A stretch of 64,000 bases of DNA from Sweltsa coloradensis (lineage: Eukaryota > Arthropoda > Insecta > Plecoptera > Chloroperlidae). The notes under the pieces were generated by a model. That model made no database searches. It worked only from the letters and a program-made list of their open reading frames with translations, and was not told the DNA's origin. Positions 1 to 12,480 of this stretch are shown one piece after another. A program made the translations under genes and the position numbers. The first letter of the stretch is position 1. Each line of letters opens with the position of its first letter. The stretch is from contig JAMZAV010000159.1 of assembly GCA_024449915.1 (NCBI GenBank), forward strand, positions 62,001 through 126,000, read 5' to 3'.

Positions 1-3000
1 TATTCCAACCTAACAATTAGGCCCTATTAAAAAAATATAAATTTCAGCAACAAGAACACTAAGTAAGAGGCATTTACAATACCACAACAAATGTTTTTAT
101 TTTGTAACATCGATATATAGACGTGGTAATTTCAAAGAAAGTGAACACTGCCGTGGTTCAATATTACACTATCATTATTCACCTAACAAGTAATTAAAAA
201 AATATAAATTTACAGCAACAAGAACCACAAGTATAAAGGCATATTAAATACAACAACAAAATGGTTTTGTTTTGTTCATTCATATGATAGACGTAATATC
301 AAGGTAGTGACAATTGCCGTGGTTCATATTACAATACCATTATTCCACCTAACAAGTAATTAAAAACATATAAATTTTACAGCAACAAGAAACACAAGTA
401 AAAAGCATTACACTACAACACAGAAGCCTCTTTATTTTTTGTACATTCATATGATAGACGGTATATCAAGAAAAGTGAACAATGCCGAGGTTCAATTTTA
501 CAACATCATTATTCCACCTAACAAGTAATATAAAGAATATAGATTTACAACAACAAGAACACAAGTAAAGGCATAACAATAAAACAACAAAAGGCTCTTT
601 ATATTTGTATTTTCATATGATAGACGTATATCAAGAAAGGTGAAACAATGCCCGAGGTTCAATATTAAAATATATTATTCCACCTATCAAGTAATTAAAA
701 AAATATAAAATTTACAGCACCACAGAAACACAAGTCAAAGGCATAACAACTACACACAAAGGCACTTTAATATTTGTCCATTCATATGATAGACGTAATA
801 ACAAGGAAAGTGACTATGCCGAGGTTCAATATTACACTATTCATTATTCCACAACCTATTAACAAAGTACATGAAAAAAATATAAATTATAAATAAAATA
901 AAAAATAAATAAATAAAGTTACAAATAAATAAGAACACACAGTAATTGGCATTACAAATACAACACAATAGGCCTCTTTAATATTTGTACATTCTAAATG
1001 ATAGACGTAATATCAAAGAAATTAAAACAATCCCAGGTTCAATATTCAATATCTTAATTCCAACCTACCAAGTTATTTAAAAATATAAATTTACAGCAAT
1101 AAGAAACAAAAGTAAAAGGCATTACAATTACAACAACAAAATGTTTATTTTTGTGTACATGCATATGGACGTAATAGCAAGGAAAGTAAACATGCCCAGG
1201 TTCAATATTACAATATTATTATTTTCCCTTACAAGTTATTATAAAATTATAATTTACGCAACAGAACACACAAGTAAAAGGCATTACAATACAACAACAA
1301 AATGCTCTTTTATTTGTGTACATCAGTGATAGACGAAATATCAAGGAAACGTAAACATGCCGATGTTCATGTTACATATCATTATTCACATCATATAACC
1401 ACAATCCACATAATGCCCTTCACTACAACGCACCAACACCTTACAATACAGGCAATAACAATACAACAACAACATTCTCTTATTTGTGTACATTCATATG
1501 ATAGACGTTTATCAAGGAAAGTAAACAATGCCGGGTTCAATATTTACAATATCCTTATTCACATCATATAACCACAATCCACATAATGCACATTCACTAC
1601 AACACCAACAACTACAATACAGGCATAACAATACAACAATAAAGGCTCCCTTTAATTTGTGTACATTCATATGAAAGACGTATATCAAGGAAAGTAAACA
1701 ATGCCGAGGTTAATATTACATATCATTATTCCACATCATATAAACACATCCCATAATGCACTTTCTACAACACCAATACCTACAATACAGCATAACAATA
1801 CACAACAACGGCTCTTTATTTGTGTACATTCATATGAGAGATGAATGAGAGGATGATCATATAAGTTCAATATTACAATATCATTAAACCACCTAACAAG
1901 TAATCAAAAAAATATAATTATAAATCAATAAAAAATCAAAAAAATAAAAAATTATAAATAAATAAGAAACACAGTAAATGTCATTACAATACAACACAAA
2001 AGAAGAGGCCTCTTTATAGTTGTACATTCATATGATAGACGTAATATCAAGGAAAGTAATAATGCCCAGGTTCAATATACAATATCATTATTCCCACCTA
2101 ACAAAGTTATTTAAAAAATATAAATTCATAGTAACAAGAAAACACAAGTAAAGGCATTACAATACAACAACAAACCGTTTTATTTTTGTGTACATTGCAT
2201 AAATACAATAATAATAAATAAATTTATTAGGTCTACCCACCTCAGTTTGAAGATAATGAACGAACGTAATATCAAGGAAAGTAAACAATGCCCAGGTTCA
2301 TATTACAATATTAGTATTTCACCTAACAAGTTATTAATAAAATATAATTTTTACAGCAACAAGAAACACAAGTAAAAGCAGTTACAATATCAACAACTAA
2401 ATTGTTTTATTTTTGTACATTCTATTGATAGACGTAATATCAAGGAAAGTAAACAATGCCGATGTTCGATGTTACAATATCATTATTCCACATCATATAA
2501 CACAATCCACATAATGCACATTCACTACAAAACCATAACCCCTACAATACAGGCATAACAATACAAGAGAAGACAATAAAAGGCACTTTATTTGGTATCA
2601 TTCAATGTGATAGACGTAATATCAAGGAAAGTAAACAATGCGAGGTTCAATGTTACAATTCATTATTTCCACATCTATAACACATTCCCATTATGCCATT
2701 CATTACCACACCAAACTACAATACAGGCATAACAATACAACACAAAAGGCTCGTTTATTTGTGTACATTCATAACATGATAGACGAATATCAAAGGAAAG
2801 TAAACAATGCCCAGGTTTAATATTACAATATCATTATTCCACATCATATAAGCACAATCCACATAATGCACATCCACTACAACACCAACACCTACAATAC
2901 AGGCATAATAATGCAACAACAAAAGGCTCCTTTATTGTGTACATTCGATGTGATAACGACTAGCAAGGAAATTAAACAATGCCGAGGTTTACTATTACAA

Positions 3001-3705
3001 TATCATTATTCCACATCATATCACCACAATCCCCATAATGCACATTCACTACACACCACACCTACATACAGGCATACAATACAACAACAAAAGGCTCTTT
3101 ATTTGTGTACTTCACTGAAAGACGTAATATCAAGGAAAGTAAACAATGCCGAGGTTCAATATTACAAATATCATTAGTGCACATCAATAACCACATCCAC
3201 ATAATGCACATTCACTTTAACACCAACACCTACATACAGACATAACAATACCACAACAAAGGCTCTTATTTGTGTACATTCATATGATAGAACACATATC
3301 AAGGAGTAAACAAATGCCAAGGTTCAATATTACAATATCAATTATTCCACCTCATATAAGCACAATCCACATAATCACATCCACGACAACACCAACACCT
3401 ACAATACAGGCATAATAATGCAACAACAAAGCTCTTATTTGTGTAACATTCCAATGAAAAGACATAATATCAAGGAAAGTAACAATGCCAGGTTCAATAT
3501 TACACTATCATTATTCCACAACATATAACCACAATCCACATAATGCACATTCACTACAACACCACATCTCAATACAGGCATAACAATACAACAACCAAAG
3601 GCTCTTTAATTTGTGTACATTCATATGTAGGACGTAATATCAAGGAAAAGTAAAACAATGCCCAGTTAATATTACAAATATCATTTTCAATATACAACGG
3701 GAGTG
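1..3705. repeat. ~170-bp satellite array, two monomer types
   Basis: About 21 head-to-tail monomers spaced ~165-175 bp, each carrying the core ATAGACGTAATATCAAGGAA and a block ending near AATGCCGAGGTTCAATATT. Type A has CCACCTAACAAGTAATTAAA followed by CAGCAACAAGAA; type B replaces this with CACATCATATAACCACAATC and CACCAACACCTACAATACAG. Blocks run A (1-1320), B (1350-1830), A (1880-2430), B (2460-3640). A longer A variant with an AATAAA-rich insert occurs near 870-940 and again near 1915-1965. An extra ~60 bp interrupts a monomer at ~2200-2262. Copies differ mostly by one-base insertions and deletions. No coding sequence; the short open frames inside are chance. Confidence 0.93.
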
Positions 3706-5430
3706 CTTTCCGAATAATGAAATTGAGATACAAAACTATAATATAAAGGATAATGTAACTACCTACAAGTGTTCATAGGCAAGAAAGAGATCAACCATGC
3801 CAGAATATAGTATTACTTTTCAAAATATACGTCCTTCAGATAAAAACCACAATCAACTCAGAAATGCTCATTGAAATAGAAGTATGAGCACATCATATAC
3901 TAACAATTAATTCCATAATATGGCACTACACTCTTTAAATACAGTTTTGTATTTAAAAAGTAAATTAAATTAACTTTTCAGATTTCTAATACATGTGCCA
4001 ATATTGCAGTTAACTGAACAACAGTTTTTTTGTTTTTTTTAATGCGGCTCCCCATCCCCTATAGCCGTCCAATCTCCACCTTATCGTAATCAACAAAAGT
4101 GCAGCATGAAAACAACATATTGGGTTTTGTATTTTAAAATGACTCTACTAACATCAACAGCAGTTCTCAACTTCTGCCTCGAGCAAGTCAATCTCGAAGC
4201 ATGGGGCCCCGTAGCATTGGATAAACTTGCAGCAGTTTATTTTTATTTTTATCTTCAATTTTACTTAACTTTATTAGAAATGTTTTATTTGTATATCATA
4301 ACATCTAAAGTACAGCATACAGAGCACATTTAACTAGACCCACACACTATTCTAACGATAACTACTACATACTACTATACTACAACTACTATATATATAA
4401 ACTACTAGATAAATACTACTCTAGCTACTTTCTACACACTACTAAAACTAAGAGCCTACTACATAACATTCAAACTCATTCTACGATAGTACTGTGCTGT
4501 GTACACATACGATTTTAATATAAGATGTACCGTTGCGATTTAAATGAATCTGAGCAGAAGCAAATAATACTTTTTTTAAATATCTTTTCAATGAAAGTCA
4601 TAAGTTAATGTAAATCAATCCCATCACATTGTGTGAGAGCCAAACATTTTGTTTAATGTAAATTTTAATGACAACAGTTCCATTCACACGACTAATACCT
4701 ACTTGACATATTAGGTAGGTACATTTTCAACAATGCTGTCACGGTTTGAATCACGATTTTTTTAACACGCATATAATATCTAACACTAAATATAATTTAC
4801 TACAAAATAGTCTTATTCTACGTTATTTTGAGTTTTTGCTCTTCACCTGACAGATGGGTTTTTGAACCTCTCTTGCAAAATTCTTCCTGTACATAATTTC
4901 AAATCAATCATCAATTAGATCAATCAGTCAAAATTTAATCTGGAGAAACAATCTTATAGGGCCATACTATAAAATTTGTTTCTTATTAAAATTTTCTTAT
5001 AAATCTTTTCAGATTATTATGTTTGGAAACGACTAGTGAACCATTTCAGCCTACAGATTTTCACTCTCAAATGGGTAGTATTACATATCTAAATATTCTA
5101 TTAAATACATGTGAGTGTAAGAGCAAACTCAAGCACTTATAAAAAATTATTATTATTATTAATATTATTATTAATATTATACAGATAATAGGCCTCATTA
5201 GGATAAGACTAGATTCGTAAAATTAAAGGGTAAATTAGAAGGCGTAAAAGCGAACTAGAACTCAAATAAAAATATGTTTGGCTAATTTAAGTTACCTATG
5301 TACGCCGTTTATCTCCAGGCTCTATTTTTTGCCTGGAAGAAAATGTGTTTATAACAAAAAACGACATCTAATGAATTCGATAAATCGATCATCGGTACAC
5401 GTTTTCTATGATCTTATGTTTTCTTACACC
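3706..5430. other. AT-rich spacer without a gene
   Basis: No conserved coding signal. It holds a degenerate CTA/ACT-rich stretch at about 4345-4460 and a short ATT/AAT run at 5145-5180. Open frames here are short and have low-complexity or random composition. Confidence 0.6.
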
Positions 5431-6855
5431 TGTCCGCGTACCAAACAATAAATACCCATGCACTGACACCCAACGCCGGATTGAAGTGATTTTGAGTAAG
5501 TACTCGCTTGGTGTCTGCTCGCCGATATTCTTGATTAAATAGGCAAAGCGGACACAAATCAGAAACAGCCAGACAGCAAGGTGACAGTATACATAAGAGT
5601 TTTCCTAACCAAGAGCACAACATAGATTCGAAATACTACATCCAAACTGCAAACAAAGAAAATACACACGCCACCATAAAGAAGGAATGGCACTAAGTCC
5701 GGCAGTAGATCAAACCAGAGAATAAAAGTACTTCTTAATATGATGCTATACTACAAACCCTAACTATGCGCCTAGGCAAAAAACATAAACTCCAGCAACT
5801 CACCCGTCGAGTCCTCTTGATGTAAGTATCGACGGTGCCATCGCCGATCAGTCTCTTGATAACGAGCGTGCAAGATCCACGTTCTCTGACAGCCAAAGCG
5901 AGACAGACACAGCAGAACCTGGCATCCAACAAGCTAGGCATACATAACAACTAGTTAAGAAGCACACATTATTGAAATAGCAAAAAAACACACGCCACCT
6001 GAATGGAGTAATGCCTAAGTCATTTGCGGGTAGAATGACCAGAGAAATGATTACTTCGTTAAATATTATGCCCTACAAACCTTACTTCCTAAGCCCTGCT
6101 CCAAGTAAACAAATACAAACAAACTCATCCCGGATTGACTCCGATTGGAGCCACCTTATTAGGCCTAAGTAGTAACATCGTACCCCTCTTCGCGCACCAT
6201 GGTTTACTAAGTGAGTGGACCGACAAGCACACGTGTACCATTCACCAACAAAGGGCCAGGGCGACCGACCAACAGTAGCTAGCTGGTTTCTCTAGAGTGT
6301 TGGAACCGCTCGGCTACAAGGAAGATTTCACCCGCACAACACAGAGTCGCCGGTCCATGCAACAGGTCACCCAAATGTCGTCGTCACCAGGCATGGTGAA
6401 CGTAGATCTGGTAAAATATAGACTACTAGCCGTAAGGTTCGATCTTTGGGGTATTGCAATCTTCTACGTCATCAGGGAACCAGGCGTATCAATATGGCTG
6501 AACAATTTGTTCATGTCGCACGTGCCTTAGTTTTGTCTGGTTATGTTGTAAGTAATATACCTGTCTAATTTGGGGGTTAGAATTTACCCAAAGTCCATTG
6601 CTTTACTTATCGATTTATAGGCGAGGAACGAGATCGGTCATTTCCATTTCCCAAAGAAAAATACACGCCACCATAAAAGAATGCACTAGTCCGCAGTAGA
6701 TCAAACCAGAGAGTTAAAGTACTTCTTCATATTATGCTATTCTACATAACCTATGCTCTAGCAAAAAAAACCTGACTCCAGCCTACTCACCCCGGATCGA
6801 ATCACTTAAATTGATGTAAGTAGTCGACGGGTCTCGCTGACAGACATAAGGTTCA
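5431..6855. repeat. ~330-bp degenerate tandem units with splice-like sites on the minus strand
   Basis: The segment ACACGCCACC(A)TAA(A)GAA recurs at ~5668, ~5990 and ~6663, each time followed by AGTA...CAAACCAGAGA. Read on the minus strand, units at ~5450-5560, ~5800-5870 and ~6780-6840 share ATCAAGA...CGA...ACTTAC and end in GTGAGT-like sequence. The segment at 5804-5950 (minus) is open for about 45 codons before a good GTGAGT site, but no protein family is recognised and the other copies are broken. The spacing 327 then ~670 suggests one diverged or missing middle unit. Confidence 0.6.
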
Positions 6856-7180
6856 ATAATGAATGCGGTAACTTTACAACAGGACGCGGGTGCCACTGCC
6901 TATCTGATTTTGCCATATGTTCCTTAAAAACAAGAACACAATTATTGGGTACTAACGACTGGTTATATTATTTCTTCTTTGGGAAGAAATCGGGGGTATC
7001 AATCTATCCGAGTAGAGAGACCTGTAACGAGCAATGATTTAAGGAAGAAATCACTTTTATTTTATTTACTATTATCGACCAACTATGGAACTATATTGTA
7101 CATCGATGTAACTGTGGAAAACTGACGCACTGAAATTCAGAGAAGAGAATGAGAGAGAGAGGAGACTGTCCAAACTCAAA
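6856..7180. other. spacer between two tandem arrays
   Basis: AT-rich sequence with no recognisable gene or repeat; a short purine (GA) run lies at 7141-7165. Confidence 0.5.
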
Positions 7181-10100
7181 AGAGTGAGGTGGCCAAACAT
7201 TCATTTCATAATAGTAAAAAAAAAAACAGCCCTAAATTGGTCTTATTCCTGTCATCAAGTAAAAACTTACATGTCTCGAAGTCTCGGCATCCTCAAAGTT
7301 CTCAATGTTGACGAGGAGGGCGCCCCGGAGCTAGAGGAACGTAGTGGACTGGCCACCAGAGGGAGTGCCAGACGAGCCTCGAGCAGCCGGAACAATCCGC
7401 TGACAGAGAGCAACTATACAGAAGCTCCCAGGACCTCGGGCAAGACAGAGGGGGGTCACGCCGACACCACTGACATCCGTACACACGACCTGCTTGCCAC
7501 GGTGTCGTCACTTGGCCATGCGCGTGTTTTCTTTGCGACGACAGCCATCTTCTTCCTCTTCCTTGAAGTCACCATCTCAATGCGACGATGTGCTAATAGT
7601 TTTCAAGCTGTAACAGACAACACGCGATCATTACCCAATTCAAAGAGAATTTGTACATACTGCATGCAATTTAGAGAAGAGACAGATAGATGAGAGTGAG
7701 TCAAACTCTAAAGGGTGAGGTGCTTAATATTAATAATGGTATAATAATTATTGGACAAAAAACTGGGGCCCAAACTTTTGCTTTCTAAATTTGTGATTTT
7801 TTAAAAAGAATTTTACATTTTTAAAAACTTTTTTCCTTGATCTTTTAGGAAAAAGTTGCTGATTTTAGATTCCAAATTGATATCAAGTTTTAAAAAAATC
7901 AAAATCTGAGTTTGTTTTTAACAAAGTTTTTTTTTGAATTTTTCAGTATTTTTTCTACATGTTATTGGATCTTTTAACAACAAACAAATATCCGGGACTC
8001 CCGGAAATTTGTTTATTTCTGTGTTTTGTATCACGATTTTATTTTAAACCACTACAAAAATACTTCTATTAAATTCAGTGTGAAAAAAAATTCTAAAAAA
8101 CCACTTTTCTAACAAAACAAGCAGCTTTTACCAAATTAAAGTATCAAAAACTGGCAGATTTAATTGAAGAGCTTTTGGAAAAGGAGTGGGAATAAATGTA
8201 TCCCACTGTCTTATAAAGGGTTACATTTGTTCTGTTCCAATAACAAAATGATAATAATAATTAGTACGACATTGTAAAAAAAAAATTATTTTACGGAGAT
8301 AATGACGCGGTGATTGTGTAAATCACCCCGAATAGGTGCGTATTTATTATAACTGTCATGATTAACTTACATGTTCTCGAAAGTGGCCCTCTTCTAAGTT
8401 CTCCATGTTGACGAGTGAGCGGGCTACCGGGGGAGGCCCAGAGGACGTAGTGGACTGGTCACCAGAGGCCAGACGAGCCCGAGCAGCCAGACAAATCCGC
8501 TGACAAAGATCAACTATACAAGAAGCTCCCAGGAACCTCGGGCAGACAAGAGGGGGTCACCTCCAACACACACTGATATCCGGTACACAACGAGGCGACC
8601 TGCTTGCCACGGGTTGTCGTCACTTGGCCATGCGCCGTGCCTTCTTTGCGACCGACAGCCATCCTTCTTCCTCTTCCTTGAAGTCACCATCTCAATGCGA
8701 TGATGTGCGTGGTTTCCGAGCTGTAACTAACACGCGCTTGTATTACACAATTGTAAGAGAATTTGTATACTGCATAAAATATTTAAAGACGAGAGACAGC
8801 AGAGTGTGTCAACTCTAAATTGTGAGGTGGCTAACAGTTAATTGGAAAATAGAATTGTATGTCATAACAAATAATATTAAGAATCAAAACTCAGTTTAAC
8901 TATGTCGTTGAGTATGTTTTCGCATTTACAGGACATTAACAGTAAGATACTGAGCTTTCTAGACTCAGTGTTTCTTTCTCATCAGCTCTCCTTCCTCCAC
9001 CAAACAAAATGTTAATAATAATGAGTGCCACAATTAATTTTGATTAATTGTTATTTACGGAGACAATGACGCGGTAATTGTGTAAATCAGCCCGAATTGG
9101 TGCGTATTTATTATTACTGTCATCAAGAAAAACTTACATGTTCTCCATGTTGACGAAGTGAGCGGCCACCGGAGCTAGTGGACGTAGTGGACTGGGCACC
9201 AAGGGCCAACGAGCCTCGAGGCAGCCAGACAATCCGCTACAAAGAGCAACTATACAGAACTTCCAGGAATCCTCGGGCAAGAAACAAGAGGGTGTCCACC
9301 CGACACACACTGACATCCGGTTACACACGACCTGCTTTGCCACGGTGTCGTCACGTTGGTTCATAAAGCGCGTGTGCGCGTGCCTTCTTGCGACGACAGT
9401 CCCATCTTCTTCCTCTTCCTTGAAGTCACCATCTCAATGCGATGGATGGCGTGGTTTTTCCAGCGTAACAGAACAACGCGCTTGTATACACATTCAAAGA
9501 GATTTGTACAAACTGCAAATAAAATTTAAAGAAGAGAGACGCAGGTGTGTCAAACTCTGAGATGGTGAGGTGGCTAACAGTGTTAATGTGGAAAATAAGC
9601 AAATTGATATCGTCAGTAACAAATAAATATTAATAATCAAAACTTCGCGTTTGAACTAAGTCGGGTTGTGTGGTGGTTTTCGCCATTATACAGGACATTA
9701 AACATTAGAATCTGAGCTTGCTAGACTCAGTGTTTCTTTCACAATCAATCTTCTCCTTCCTCCACCAAACAAAATGTTAATAATAATGAGTGCCACAATT
9801 AATTTTGAATTAATTGTTATTTTTACGGAGACAATGAACGCGTAATTGTGTAAAATCATCCCGAATTGGTGCTTATTTATTATTAGTCATTCAAGAAAAA
9901 CTTACATGTTCTCGCATGTTGTGACGAAGTGAGCGGCCACCGGGGCTAGTGACGTATGGACTGGTCACCAGGGGCCAGACGAGCTCGAGCAGCCAGACAT
10001 CCGCTGACAAGAGCAACTATACAGAGCTCGCGCAGAACCTCGGGCAAGACAAGAGGAGGTCCCCGACACACACTGACATCCGGTACACACGACCTGCTTG

Positions 10101-12480
10101 CCACGGTGGTCGTCACTTGGTCATGCGCGTGCCTTCTTTGTCGACGACAGCCATCTTGGTTCCTCTTCCTTTTGAAGTCACCATCTCATGCGATGATGTG
10201 CGTGGTTTGCCTAGCTGTAACAGAACCACGCGCTTGTATTACACATTCAAGAGAATTTGTACATACTGCATAAAATTTAAGAAGAGCGACAGCAGAGTGT
10301 GTCAAACTGCTCTAAATGGTGAGGTGGCTAACAGTTAATTGGAAAATAGAATTGGTATGTCAGTAACAAACTAAATGTTAATAATCAAAACTCAGTTTGA
10401 ACTAAGTCGGTTTGTGTGGTGGTTTTCGGCCATTATACAGGACATTAAACAGTAGATACTGACTTGCTAGACCTCAGTGGTTTCCTTTGAGAATCATCTT
10501 CTCCTTCCTCCACCAACAAATGTTTAACTAATTAATGCCACAATTAATTTTGATTAATTGTTTCTTTACGAGACAATAACGCGGTAATTGTGTAAATCAG
10601 CCCGAATTGTGCGTATATTATTATTACTGTCACAAGTAAACTTTACATGTTCTCCATGTTGACGGAGTGCGCGGGCAACAGGAGCTAAGGACGTAGTGGA
10701 CTGGTCACCAGAGGCCAGACGAGCCTCGAGCAGCCAAGACAATCGCTGACAAGAGCAACTAACAGAGCTTCCCCAACCTCGGGCAAGCCAAGAGGGGGTC
10801 ACCCGCACACACACTGACACCGGTACACACTACCTGCTTGCCACGGTGTCCGTCACTTGGTCCTTGCGCGTGTCCTTCTTGCGACGAACAGCCATCTTCT
10901 TCCTCTTCCTTGAAGTCACCATCTTAATGCGATGATGTGCGTGGTTTTCCAGCTGTAACAGAACACGCACTTGTAATTACACAATCAAGAGAATTTGTAC
11001 ATACTGCATAAAATTTAAAAAGAAGAGAGACACAGAGTGTGTCCCAAACTCTAAATGGTGAGGTGGCTAAACAGTTAAATTGAGAAAATAGAATTGTATG
11101 TCAATCAACAAAATAATATTAAATAATCAAAACTCAGTTTGAACTATTTCGGGTTTGAGGAGTGTTTTTCGGGCCATTATACAGGACATTAAACAGTAGA
11201 TACTGAGCTTGCCTAGACGCAGTGTTTCTTTCCTCATCATCTCTCCTTCCTCCACCAAACAAATGTTAATATAATGAGTGCAACAATTAATTTTGATTAA
11301 TTGTTTATTTTACGGAGACAATGACGCGGTAATTGGTATAATCAGCCCGAATTGTTGCGTATTTATTATTAAACTGTCATCAGAAAAACTTACATGTTTC
11401 TCCATGTTGACAAGTGAGCGGGCACCGGAGCTAGAGGACGTAGTGGAACTGGTCATCAAGGGCCAGATTAGCCTCGAAGCAGCCAGGACAATCCCGCTGA
11501 CAAAGAGTCACCTATAACAGAAGCTCCCAGGAACCTCGGGCGAAGACAAGAGGGGTCACCCGACAACACCTAGAATAACACTGACATCCGGTACACACTA
11601 CCTGCTTGCCACGGTGTCCGTCACTTGGGCCATGCGCGTGCCTGTCTTTGCGACGACAGCCACTACTTCCTCTTCCTTGAAGTCACCATCTCAATGCGAT
11701 GATTGCGTGATTTCCGCTGTAACAGACAACGCGCTTGTATTACACAATTCCAAGAGAGTTGTACATACTACATAAAATTTAACAGAAAGGACAGGCAGAG
11801 TGTGTCAAACTCTAAATGGTGAGGTGGCTAAACAGTATATTGGAAAATAAATTGTATGTCAAATAACAAAATATATTAATAATCAACTCAGTTTGAACTA
11901 TGTCGGGTTGAGTGTGTTTTTCGGCCATTATACAGGACAATTAAAACGTAGATACTGAGCTTGCTAACTCAGTGTTTTCTTTCTCATCTCTTCTCCTTCT
12001 CCACCAAACAAAATGTTAATCATAATGAGTGCCACAATTAATTTTGATTAATTGTTATTTACGGAGACAATGACGCGGTAATTGTGTAAATCAGCCCGAA
12101 TTGGTGCGTATTTATTATTACTGTCATCAAGTAAACTTACATGTTCTCCATGTTGACGAAGTGAGCGGCCACCGGAGCTAGTGGACGTAGTGGACTGGTC
12201 ACCAGAGGGCCAGACGAGCCTCGAGCAGCCAGACAATCGCTGACCAAGACAACTATACAGAAGCTCCCAGGAACCTCGGGCAAGACAAGAGGGGTCACCG
12301 ACACACACTGACACCTATCCGTACACACGCCTGCTTGCCACGGTTGTCGTCACTGGCCATGCGCGTGTCTTCTTTGCGACGACCAGCCATCTTGTTCCAA
12401 AGAATCTTCCTTGAAGTCACCATCTCAATGCGATGCTGCTTCCGTGGTTTTCAGCTGTAACAGAACAACGTGCTATTTTT
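7181..12480 (-). repeat. ~750-bp tandem array, seven copies
   Basis: Seven copies are marked by CTTACATGTTCTCCATGTTG at about 7266 (variant), 8366, 9133, 9901, 10644, 11391 and 12138; spacing is 743-768 bp except 1100 bp between copies 1 and 2. Each unit has a GC-rich ~330-bp half and an AT-rich half with TACAGGACATTAAACAGTAG and CGCGGTAATTGTGTAAATCA. On the minus strand the GC-rich half is bounded by an acceptor-like CTGTTACAG and a donor-like ATGGAGAACATGTAAGT. From the acceptor, a consensus frame is open for ~80 codons with RKRKK and AKKARAWPSDD, then stops before the donor. No family is firmly recognised. Copies differ mainly by single-base indels. The last copy is cut off near 12480. Confidence 0.88.
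7735..8290. other. AT-rich insertion in copy 1 of the 750-bp array
   Basis: Explains why copies 1 and 2 lie 1100 bp apart instead of ~750. It replaces the usual AT-rich half with sequence rich in TTTTTAAAA, containing no gene and no obvious terminal repeats. Boundaries are approximate. Confidence 0.45.

Noticed and set aside
1..3705. CRISPR-like array
   Set aside because: Repeats are ~170 bp, AT-rich, without alternating short repeats and unique spacers; the genome is eukaryotic.
7184..7693. 169-codon plus-strand frame in copy 1 of the 750-bp array
   Set aside because: The same segment is broken in the other six copies, the splice-like signals are on the other strand, and composition is not protein-like.
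9949..10338. 129-codon plus-strand frame in copy 4 of the array
   Set aside because: Its phase differs from the frame open in copy 1; indels between copies create and destroy such frames.
7181..12480. Assignment of the 750-bp array to a piggyBac transposase C-terminus
   Set aside because: The Cys spacing is only suggestive and needs several frame changes; too weak to call.
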